A DNA stretch of 51,658 nucleotides. It comes from Bacteroidales bacterium (GTDB lineage Bacteria; Bacteroidota; Bacteroidia; Bacteroidales; Marinilabiliaceae). Under the pieces are notes generated by a model. That model was not told where the DNA came from, made no database searches, and saw only the letters and a list, made by a program, of their open reading frames with translations. The stretch lies in NCBI GenBank assembly GCA_017539645.1, contig JAFYCM010000054.1, positions 1 to 51,658 of the forward strand. Direction: 5' to 3'. Shown piece by piece: positions 16,250 to 22,928 of this stretch (within the stretch, counting starts at the first letter, position 1; the number at the start of each line of letters is the position of its first letter). The position numbers and the translations under genes are program-made.

Positions 16250-17038
16250 TCACCAGCTGCCGCCGCCTCCGCCTCCACCGAATGAGCCGCCTCCAAAGCC
16301 GCCAAACGAACCAGAGCCAGAGCTAAACGAGCCCCAACTTGAGTTGCTGCTCTTGCCAAGTTGCGAGGCAAAGAGCGCAGCCGTCAAAAAGTCGCTGCCT
16401 GAAATGCGACGCTTGCCACCTTTGCCATTGCCGTTTTTGTCGGAGCGACCAGCAAAGAAGGCTAAGACGAATATGGCAATTATGGTAATAACTGCTACAA
16501 ATACATCGTCAAAATCTTCGTCGAAACTGTCGTTGGTGTATTCGCCACGCACAGCTTTCATTATAGCCAATGCGCCAGCTACAACGCCCGATGCGTAGTC
16601 GTTTTCGCGGAAATGCGGAATCATTTCGTTGTTGACTATGCGCGAGCAAGTAATGTCGGGTAGAACGCCTTCGAGACCATAGCCAGTAGAGATGAAGGCT
16701 TGTCCGCGGCTATCTGCGGTTTTGGGCTTCACAACCATCACAACGCCGTTGTTTTTTCCCTTCTGACCAACGCCCCACGTCTGTCCGACGCGGTATGCAA
16801 AATCGGCAATATCGTAGCCTTCGAGCGACGAAACGGTTAGCACTACAATCTGCGTGCTTTGGCTTTTGTCGAAGGCCACGAGAGAATCTTCGAGCATACG
16901 TATTTCACTACTACTTAGCAAGTTAGCCAAGTCGTTAACCAAATGCGGTGGATTAGGACGCTCGGGAATTTCTGCTGCAACTATAGGTTTTGCATATATA
17001 CATAACATACATATACATAACAGTCTGATTGCAAGCAT
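16250..17038 (-). CDS. TPM domain membrane protein (YgcG/Psb32 type) with Gly-rich tail
   Basis: A 262-residue protein with a signal peptide (about 1-21), then a TPM domain (about 35-160: LVNDLANLLSSSE, TQIVVLTVSSLEG, GKNNGVVMVV, STGYGLEGVLPD). A transmembrane helix (about 181-199, VFVAVITIIAIFVLAFFAG) and a low-complexity Gly/Ser C-terminus with repeated FGGG follow. This is the standard YgcG-like layout. The role is unknown, though TPM proteins are regularly encoded with LemA and may bind metals or assist envelope processes. The start at 17038, 4 bases after the stop of the preceding TPM gene, is preferred over upstream in-frame ATGs that would overlap that gene and add a polar extension ahead of the signal peptide. 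Confidence 0.85.
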   Translation of the reverse strand: MLAIRLLCICMLCIYAKPIVAAEIPERPNPPHLVNDLANLLSSSEIRMLEDSLVAFDKSQSTQIVVLTVSSLEGYDIADFAYRVGQTWGVGQKGKNNGVVMVVKPKTADSRGQAFISTGYGLEGVLPDITCSRIVNNEMIPHFRENDYASGVVAGALAIMKAVRGEYTNDSFDEDFDDVFVAVITIIAIFVLAFFAGRSDKNGNGKGGKRRISGSDFLTAALFASQLGKSSNSSWGSFSSGSGSFGGFGGGSFGGGGGGGSW

Positions 17039-17042
17039 ATTA

Positions 17043-17474
17043 CTATTCAAACGAAACTTCATTCGACAACTCATTTTCATCATCAGATTGATATGGGAAA
17101 TATTGCTTCAACAGCTCACCGCAACGTTCGATAGCGTTGCATAGACCGCCAACGAAGTCGCCTTTTTTGAACTGCTGTTCCATCTCGCCGCTAATGGTAG
17201 TCCAGAAATCGTTGGTAACCTTGGCATTGATGCCGCAGTCGCCAATGACGGCAAACTTATGGTCGTCGGCAGCGAAATAGAACAGAATGCCGTTGCGCAG
17301 TTTGGTGCGTTGCATGCCAAGCAAGGCAAAAGTCTGAGCTGCCGAATCGAGCACATTAGCTTCGCAACGACGCGCCACATGCACACGAATCTCGCCCGAA
17401 CAGTTGAGTTCGGCCCGCTCGATGGCTTGTTCAATGACGCGACATTGCTCTTTGCTGAAAAACTTCTTGCCCAT
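17043..17474 (-). CDS. Short TPM domain protein
   Basis: A 143-residue TPM domain protein without signal peptide or membrane helix, so probably cytoplasmic or membrane-associated through a partner. The domain is recognised from CSGEIRVHVARR, LRNGILFYFAADDHKFAVIGDCGIN and FVGGLCNAIERCGELLKQYFP. Its ATG overlaps the stop codon of the LemA gene (TAATG), and it is followed after 4 bases by the longer TPM gene. The LemA plus two TPM proteins order is common in Bacteroidota and suggests a physical complex; function remains unknown. Confidence 0.85.
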   Translation of the reverse strand: MGKKFFSKEQCRVIEQAIERAELNCSGEIRVHVARRCEANVLDSAAQTFALLGMQRTKLRNGILFYFAADDHKFAVIGDCGINAKVTNDFWTTISGEMEQQFKKGDFVGGLCNAIERCGELLKQYFPYQSDDENELSNEVSFE

Positions 17475-18052
17475 TAGAATTCTACTTTTGGAGCAGTAGA
17501 AGCGCCTTCTGCAGCCGTGAAATATGGTTTAGACTCGAAGCTAAAAATGCTTGCTACGATATTATTAGGGAATTTACGTATGTAAGTATTGTATTCGCGA
17601 GCCGTGTCGTTGAATTTCTGGCGCTCAACAGTGATGCGGTTTTCGGTGCCTTCGAGTTGAGTTTGAAGGTCGCGGAAATTCTCGTTTGCTTTCAAGTCGG
17701 GATATTGCTCTTGAACGACGAGAAGACGCGATAGAGCTTGCGTAAGACCATCTTGTGCAGCTTGGAACTCCTTGAGGTTCTGTTCGTTGAGTTTAGAAGC
17801 ATCGATAGTCATCGAAGTGGCTTTTGCACGAGCCTCCACCACGCCGGTGAGAGTCTCTTGTTCGTGTTCGGCATAGCCCTTAACAGTAGCAACGAGGTTA
17901 GGAATCAAGTCAGCACGACGCTGATAAACGTTTTCTACTTGCGACCAAGCGGCCTCAACAGATTCTTGTTTTTCGACCATTGTGTTGTAGCTGCAGCTCG
18001 ACATAGATATGGCTGCAATACCAAGCAGTAAAAGAGTTTTTAGAGTTTTCAT
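17474..18052 (-). CDS. lemA: LemA family lipoprotein
   Basis: A 192-residue LemA protein. It begins with a lipoprotein leader (cysteine about residue 20 in ISMSSCSYN) followed by the long antiparallel helices typical of LemA: VEAAWSQVENVYQRRADLIPNLVATVKGYA, then LVVQEQYPDLKANENFRDLQ and a final FNDTAREYNTYIRKFP. Family members sit in the envelope and their molecular role is unclear. It is the first of three overlapping genes with the two TPM proteins and starts 21 bases after the DUF4924 gene. Confidence 0.92.
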   Translation of the reverse strand: MKTLKTLLLLGIAAISMSSCSYNTMVEKQESVEAAWSQVENVYQRRADLIPNLVATVKGYAEHEQETLTGVVEARAKATSMTIDASKLNEQNLKEFQAAQDGLTQALSRLLVVQEQYPDLKANENFRDLQTQLEGTENRITVERQKFNDTAREYNTYIRKFPNNIVASIFSFESKPYFTAAEGASTAPKVEF

Positions 18053-18073
18053 ATAAAAATATTTAGTAGTGTT

Positions 18074-18634
18074 TCATTGGTTAGCGCGTTTCTCTTCGAG
18101 CTCTTTTTCAGCTTTCAGATAACGGTCCGACAAGATATTCAGAAAAGCTGTAATTCTCACATTAGCGTTCATGGTATCGGCTAAAATAGTTTTGCCTTGC
18201 AATTTTAGCAGATAGAATTCATAGAGCGCCGTTAGTGCAAGGTCGATATGATGCATTTTGTCGCCTCCTGGAATTTTCGTCATAAATAGCGAAAGGTCGG
18301 GCCAAGCGGTTTTGAAAGCCTCTTGATAGGCCAATTCGGTAGGTTGCGTAAGTAGGTAGAGATGAAAATTATAAATGTCGTTGGAAAGACCGCGGAGCAC
18401 TTGCACGTGACCTTTCTCCTCGCATTTCTCGAGACGCATCATCTCGCACAGGTTGTCCCACCAATCGTAAACTTGCTGATGCACAGCCTCATCGGTGATT
18501 TTGTACCCAGAAATTACGTTTTTATCTATTTCGCTCATATTGAGGTGATTCGCACGAATCAAATCCTCAACATTCCACATATATAATATGTATTGAATGA
18601 CATTCTTATGACGGCAATTTTGTGCTACAAACAT
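18074..18634 (-). CDS. DUF4924 family protein
   Basis: A 186-residue cytoplasmic helical protein. The opening MFVAQNCRHKNVIQYILYMWNVEDLIRAN pattern and the later CEEKGHVQ match the Bacteroidota DUF4924 family as I remember it. No catalytic motif is visible and the function is unknown. It is directly upstream of lemA (21-base gap) and probably shares its transcript. A repeat of AATTGAAA-type units lies immediately upstream of the start. Confidence 0.7.
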   Translation of the reverse strand: MFVAQNCRHKNVIQYILYMWNVEDLIRANHLNMSEIDKNVISGYKITDEAVHQQVYDWWDNLCEMMRLEKCEEKGHVQVLRGLSNDIYNFHLYLLTQPTELAYQEAFKTAWPDLSLFMTKIPGGDKMHHIDLALTALYEFYLLKLQGKTILADTMNANVRITAFLNILSDRYLKAEKELEEKRANQ

Positions 18635-18637
18635 TTT

Positions 18638-18670
18638 GAATTGAAAATTGATAATTGAAAATTGAAAATT
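18638..18670. repeat. AATTGAAAATT-type intergenic repeat
   Basis: About four successive units of the form AATTGAAA or AATTGATA lie immediately upstream of the DUF4924 start. Similar tracts occur at 19841-19890, 34831-34880 and 37384-37437. Confidence 0.55.
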
Positions 18671-18693
18671 ACGTTCTACACCTTTATTCCAAT

Positions 18694-18806
18694 CACCGAA
18701 TTAGTACGAAAGAAAACGAAAAGTTCAGCAATTCGTTTTATCGTACGTATTATATACAACTGAGAATCAAACGAATATATTTAGTATAAATTCGTTCAAT
18801 TCGGTG
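18694..18806. repeat. Intergenic segment bounded by inverted CACCGAATT/AATTCGGTG
   Basis: A 113-base segment with exact 9-bp inverted ends (18694-18702 and 18798-18806). Inside are several ATTCGTT/AACGAAT-like elements in both orientations, including one imperfect palindrome at about 18768-18796. It lies between the S4-protein stop and the DUF4924 gene. It could be a regulator-binding cluster, a structured RNA or a tiny mobile remnant. Confidence 0.35.
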
Positions 18807-19247
18807 TTATAACTCGTCACCATCTTCCTCGTCAAAGTCGAGGTCGAGATCGTCGAAGTCAAATTCGGAGTCTTCGGGAGCAAAGAATTCGTCGATGTCG
18901 CGGCGCTCTTTTTTGGTAGGGCGTCCAAGACCTTTTCGGCGATTCATCGAAGCAGCCATGCGAGCCAATTCGAGCGCTTCGAGCTGGTCGGGCGGCGTGA
19001 CTTCTTTGAGATGAAGTGGCAACAATTTGGCACCCATGCGGTTTTGTGCCAATTGGAGCACCTCGAAAGAGCGAGTGCCAGGTCCAAGACGCACAGCCAC
19101 AACGTCGCCAACCTTCACAACGTGAGCACTTTTCACTTGCGCTCCGTTGATAGTTATGCGACCGCGCTTAATAGCATCGGCAGCCAACGAACGCGTTTTG
19201 AAAAGGCGCACAGCCCAAATGAATTTATCTATGCGAACGTCACCCAT
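18807..19247 (-). CDS. hslR: S4-domain RNA-binding protein (Hsp15-like)
   Basis: A 146-residue protein whose N-terminal S4 domain (about 4-70) is explicit: VRIDKFIWAVRLFKTRSLAADAIKRGRITING followed by VKVGDVVAVRLG. A basic linker (RRKGLGRPTKKERRD) and a strongly acidic tail (DDLDLDFDEEDGDEL) follow. Hsp15 relatives bind stalled 50S subunits carrying peptidyl-tRNA; the adjacent pth gene, 2 bases upstream in the operon, cleaves peptidyl-tRNA, so the pairing makes functional sense. The acidic tail is long for the family. Confidence 0.88.
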   Translation of the reverse strand: MGDVRIDKFIWAVRLFKTRSLAADAIKRGRITINGAQVKSAHVVKVGDVVAVRLGPGTRSFEVLQLAQNRMGAKLLPLHLKEVTPPDQLEALELARMAASMNRRKGLGRPTKKERRDIDEFFAPEDSEFDFDDLDLDFDEEDGDEL

Positions 19248-19249
19248 AC

Positions 19250-19819
19250 TTATTTGTTATTGTACTGAGTCATAGTCTTTTCGAGACCTTGTAGGCAAAA
19301 TTGACGCACAACCTCAGCAGCAAGTTTCATGCGTTCGTCAATCATAGGCTTCTCCTCGTCGCTCCAGCCGCTAAGCACAAAATCGACTTGACCTCCACGG
19401 CTGAAATTGCTACCAATGCCAAAACGCAAGCGTGCATAATTATCAGTGCCAAGCAGCAACGATATGTTTTTCAGACCGTTATGACCACCAGGTGAACCTT
19501 TGCCTTTTAGACGAATAGCACCAGCTGGAATAGCTAAATCGTCGACAACAATAAGTATGTTTTCGAGTGCAACTTTCTCTTTCTGAGCCCAATAGCGTAC
19601 AGCTTCGCCACTGAGGTTCATATACGTATTAGGCTGAAGCACAACGAGTGTGTTGCCCTTGAGTTTGAGTTCGGCCACTTGTCCGTAGCGCTCCGAACGG
19701 AACTCGCCATTAGCCTCGTTTACCAATTTTTCTACTATGTCGAAACCAACATTGTGGTGCGTATGTTCGTACTCCTTGCCAATGTTGCCAAGGCCTACTA
19801 TTAGAAATTTCTGTGGCAA
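19250..19819 (-). CDS. pth: Peptidyl-tRNA hydrolase
   Basis: A 189-residue Pth that recycles tRNA from prematurely released peptidyl-tRNA. Motifs: FLIVGLGNIGKEYEHTHHNVG with the catalytic His22, TYMNLSGEAV, the DDLAIPAG aspartate and RLKGKGSPGGHNGLKNI. The frame is closed upstream by TAG three codons before, and no ATG lies between that stop and the conserved FLIVGLG block, so translation must begin at a non-ATG codon; TTG at 19819 is the natural choice. It precedes the S4-domain gene by 2 bases. Confidence 0.95.
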   Translation of the reverse strand: MPQKFLIVGLGNIGKEYEHTHHNVGFDIVEKLVNEANGEFRSERYGQVAELKLKGNTLVVLQPNTYMNLSGEAVRYWAQKEKVALENILIVVDDLAIPAGAIRLKGKGSPGGHNGLKNISLLLGTDNYARLRFGIGSNFSRGGQVDFVLSGWSDEEKPMIDERMKLAAEVVRQFCLQGLEKTMTQYNNK

Positions 19820-19840
19820 TGCTTTCTATATTTATTAGTT

Positions 19841-19890
19841 ACGAATTACGAATTTTGAATTCAGAATTTTCAATTCTCAATTCTCAATTA
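19841..19890. repeat. AATTACGAATT/AATTCTCAATT-type intergenic repeat
   Basis: About 50 bases of tandem AATT-centred units (ATTACG, AATTTTG, AATTCTC) between ddl and pth. It runs over the ddl stop codon, as the related tract at 37384-37437 does at the end of pyrF. Confidence 0.5.
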
Positions 19891-20839
19891 TAGTAGTAAA
19901 TACCTCCTTCATTGTGCGGCCCGAAGCTGCAATTTGCTGAGGAATGAAGCTCGTCTGCGTCATGCCAGGAGTGGTGTTGACCTCCATCAAGTAAGGTTTT
20001 TCGCCCACGATGATGAAGTCGATGCGAACAATGCCATGCATCTGCATAAGAGAATAAACCTTGCGAGCTTCTGCGTAAACCTTGTCGCGAATGGCATCGC
20101 TGACACGTGCAGGCGTGATTTCTTGGGCTTTACCGGGCGTGTATTTAGCCTCATAGTCGAAGAATTCGTTGGAACTGACAACTTCGGTGAGCGGCAGCAT
20201 AACATACTCATTCTTAGCCTTATACATACCACAAGTAACTTCAGTACCATTGAGGAACTCTTCGCAAACCACATCTTCGCTTTCGTTGAGAGCCTTAGCT
20301 ACTGCAGCCTTTATCTCGCTGGCATTCTTCACTTTAGTTACGCCAAAACTTGAACCGCCTGCTGCAGGTTTGATAAACATTGGCAAGCCAAGTTCGGCAA
20401 CGAGAGCAGCCTCATCGATATTATCATCTTTACGAAGCAAATGACGTTTAGCCACATTCACGCCGCACGCACCAAGGAATGTGTTGCAAACAAACTTGTT
20501 GTAGGTCATTGCCGAAGCAAGTGCGGGGCAAGTAGAATGCGGCATACCAATCATCTCGAAGTAACCTACGAGTTGACCGTTTTCGCCTGGTTCGCCGTGT
20601 ATAGTTATGTATGCATAATCGATTTTTTGTTTTTTGCCATCTTTCTCGAACGAGAAGTCTGTGCGGTCGATAGGCAGATGTTTGCCGTCAATCACGGCGC
20701 TCCATTCCTCGCGGCTAATGAATACTGGTACGAGGTTGTAAACATCTGTAGGTATGAAAGTTAGCAGACCAGCGAGACTCTTTTCGCTCACACCAGCCTC
20801 CGACGAGTAACCGCCGTATACTATTGCTACTGTTTTCAT
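19877..20839 (-). CDS. ddl: D-alanine--D-alanine ligase
   Basis: A 320-residue ATP-grasp enzyme that makes the D-Ala-D-Ala dipeptide for peptidoglycan. Visible motifs: VYGGYSSEAGVSEKS at the N-terminus, ITIHGEPGENGQ around His81, FIKPAAGGSSFGVTKV for ATP binding, EFFDYEAKY for the omega loop, and the C-terminal MEVNTTPGMTQTSFIPQQ metal and substrate site. Length is normal. It starts 36 bases after the DMT transporter gene and is likely co-transcribed with it and with pth. Confidence 0.96.
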   Translation of the reverse strand: MKTVAIVYGGYSSEAGVSEKSLAGLLTFIPTDVYNLVPVFISREEWSAVIDGKHLPIDRTDFSFEKDGKKQKIDYAYITIHGEPGENGQLVGYFEMIGMPHSTCPALASAMTYNKFVCNTFLGACGVNVAKRHLLRKDDNIDEAALVAELGLPMFIKPAAGGSSFGVTKVKNASEIKAAVAKALNESEDVVCEEFLNGTEVTCGMYKAKNEYVMLPLTEVVSSNEFFDYEAKYTPGKAQEITPARVSDAIRDKVYAEARKVYSLMQMHGIVRIDFIIVGEKPYLMEVNTTPGMTQTSFIPQQIAASGRTMKEVFTTIIEN

Positions 20840-20875
20840 TGTTTATATGTATGTATAATATTTATAATCAACTAT

Positions 20876-21775
20876 TTATATACTTCCTAAAATAATTATA
20901 GATATGCCCGCTAAGATACCCAACAAACACAAACCCTTGCGCAACATATTGCGTTCGTGGAATATGAGAGCCGCCATGAGGAACGAGATGATGACGTTGC
21001 TTCGACGAATGGGCGAAATGAGCGAAATGAGGCTATCGGGCGCGGCTATGGCGCCATAGTAGAAGAAGTCGGCCAGGATAATTATGACGCCTATGGCTGG
21101 TATGGTCCACGAGAAGAGGATTGGCTCAGCTTTTCTGTTTGGCCACCACATTATAAATAGCAATGGAATAACCATAATAACCTGATAGAACGAATAGTAG
21201 CACAAAACACTCATGCGTGGAATGTCAGCCAACACGATGATGTGTTTATCGAAAAGCGCGCTCGCCGAACCAATGAGCGTACCTATGATTACCATAAATA
21301 CCCAGCGGTTGTGTTTGAAATTAACTCCCTCGCGAGCTCCAGCTTTACTAAAGAGCAGGAAGAACACCATAGTCACTACCAATCCCACCCACTGAATGCT
21401 GTTGGGACGCTCGCCGAAAATTATCAATGCGCCTATCAGAGTCCAAATTGGAGCAGTGGCACGAATGGGCGATACTATGCTGAGTGGCAGATGTTTAAGT
21501 CCGTAGTAGACGAACACCCACGACGACAGCACGATGGCCGCCTTGCACACCAAAAGCAAATGCTGGTGAAGTGTGATGGGCGCTATGTATATGCTGCTTT
21601 CGGGCGATATGAGACCGTTGGCCGATGCTAACAAAATAGGCAAAAGCACCACCGACGACGTGGCTGTGCTGATGAGAAGTACGGGTGGAACGGCATTGGC
21701 ACGAAGCGATTGTTTGCGTAGAACATCATAAAAACCAAGGCTTATAGCCGAAAGTAGAGTTAAGAGACACCACAT
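20876..21775 (-). CDS. DMT superfamily transporter (EamA family)
   Basis: A 299-residue inner-membrane protein with about ten hydrophobic helices arranged as two EamA repeats. The first covers roughly 1-130 (with FVYYGLKHLPLSIVSPIRATAPIWT) and the second 150-299 (with LISLISPIRRSNVIISFLMAALIFHER). Such proteins export or import small metabolites, and the substrate cannot be read from sequence. It is the first gene of the run leading into ddl and pth, and is divergent from the LytTR regulator with 189 bases between. Confidence 0.88.
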   Translation of the reverse strand: MWCLLTLLSAISLGFYDVLRKQSLRANAVPPVLLISTATSSVVLLPILLASANGLISPESSIYIAPITLHQHLLLVCKAAIVLSSWVFVYYGLKHLPLSIVSPIRATAPIWTLIGALIIFGERPNSIQWVGLVVTMVFFLLFSKAGAREGVNFKHNRWVFMVIIGTLIGSASALFDKHIIVLADIPRMSVLCYYSFYQVIMVIPLLFIMWWPNRKAEPILFSWTIPAIGVIIILADFFYYGAIAAPDSLISLISPIRRSNVIISFLMAALIFHERNMLRKGLCLLGILAGISIIILGSI

Positions 21776-21964
21776 TGTTGTTATCCTTTTTTTGCGGCTG
21801 CAAAAATAGTCAGATTTATTGCGCTTTTATACCTAAGAATATGACGAATTAACACTAAGGATTTCTTGGTCTTGCTGAAGCAAACACGCATTTCACCGAA
21901 ATCAGTTTCCTTTAGCCTACTTTTTTCACTAATATTGGCTGCTGAACAATAACTCTACGCACAA

Positions 21965-22693
21965 ATGACAATAAAAACAATAGCAATAGACGATGAGCCA
22001 TTGGCGCTCCACCAAGTTTCTACCTACATTCAGAAAGTTCCTTTTTTAGAATTCGTTGATGCTTATCCCGATGCGCTGACAGCAATGCGCGAGATGGAAG
22101 GCAAACAAATCGACTTGATGTTTGTAGATATAAATATGCCCGACCTCAATGGGCTCACGTTTGTGCAGAACCTCAATCCGCGCCCGCTTGTGGTGTTTAC
22201 GACTGCATACTCTAAATATGCTATTGATGGCTACAAAGTGGAGGCTGTCGACTACCTGCTTAAGCCATTCAGTTTTGATCAATTGCTTGCAGCGGCCGAA
22301 AAAGCACGTCGCCGCATAACTGCTATGCAACCCGAAAAGGCAGTTGAGGAACCCGACACCATCGCCAATGATTCGCTCTTTGTTCGTTCAGATGGTCGCA
22401 CAACGCGCGTGCAACTTTCTGATATTAACTATATTGAGAGTATGAGTGAATATGTACGTATATACCTACGCAACAAAGAAAAACCGCTCACACCGCTCAT
22501 TTCTATGCATCGCCTTGAAGAACTTTTGCCTTCAGATACGTTTATGCGTGTGCATCGTTCATACATAGTTAACTTGCATAATATCACCGATATACAGCGT
22601 TTGCGCATAATATTTGGCAAGGAGTTTATCCCCGTGGGCGATAACTACAAAGACGCCTTCAATGACTACATAAATAAGCATTCGATGAAGTGA
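21965..22693 (+). CDS. LytTR family response regulator
   Basis: A 242-residue two-component regulator. The receiver domain (about 1-120) has the acidic pocket Asp9-Asp10-Glu11, the phospho-acceptor Asp55 in VDINMPD, and the Thr/Lys motifs TTAYSKYA and YLLKPFS. The LytTR DNA-binding domain (about 135-240) shows FVRSDGRTTRVQLSDINYIES and the MRVHRSYIVNLHNI signature. No histidine kinase is encoded next to it, which is unusual for this family. The next gene on the same strand is susC of the galactan locus, 235 bases downstream; a terminator-like hairpin and a tandem direct repeat lie between. That makes control of the PUL a testable idea. Confidence 0.95.
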   Translation: MTIKTIAIDDEPLALHQVSTYIQKVPFLEFVDAYPDALTAMREMEGKQIDLMFVDINMPDLNGLTFVQNLNPRPLVVFTTAYSKYAIDGYKVEAVDYLLKPFSFDQLLAAAEKARRRITAMQPEKAVEEPDTIANDSLFVRSDGRTTRVQLSDINYIESMSEYVRIYLRNKEKPLTPLISMHRLEELLPSDTFMRVHRSYIVNLHNITDIQRLRIIFGKEFIPVGDNYKDAFNDYINKHSMK

Positions 22694-22717
22694 GATTCTT
22701 TATCGGTTGCAGATGCA

Positions 22718-22757
22718 AAATAGCGCGCATACGGACATTCTGTAAGCGCGCTTATTT
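22718..22757 (+). terminator. Hairpin after the LytTR gene
   Basis: An AAATA-GCGCGC / GCGCGC-T-TATTT stem of 11 pairs with one bulged base and a 17-base loop begins 24 bases after the stop codon. It probably ends LytTR transcription before the PUL, although the T run is poor. Confidence 0.5.
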
Positions 22758-22820
22758 GTGCTTGTCCGAAATGTATTGCGTTGTATTATAGTTGATTATA
22801 AGTAATTATAATTTGACGGT

Positions 22821-22855
22821 TGTCCTAAAAATTGCCCTTTATGTCCTAAAATTTG
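22821..22855 (+). promoter_or_regulatory. Tandem direct repeat, candidate regulator operator upstream of susC
   Basis: Two 14-base copies, TGTCCTAAAAATTG (22821-22834) and TGTCCTAAAATTTG (22842-22855), differ at one position and have a 21-base period, two helical turns. LytTR regulators typically bind two direct repeats about 21-22 bases apart. The second copy contains an imperfect -7 element (AAAATTTG) and no good -33 box is present, as expected for an activator-dependent promoter. The susC ATG lies 73 bases downstream. Confidence 0.55.
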
Positions 22856-22928
22856 CGCGACAACGGTTAACATTTATTTATGTTTGAAACCGTCATTGTT
22901 GACAAAACTTAATTTCATATATACAAGC

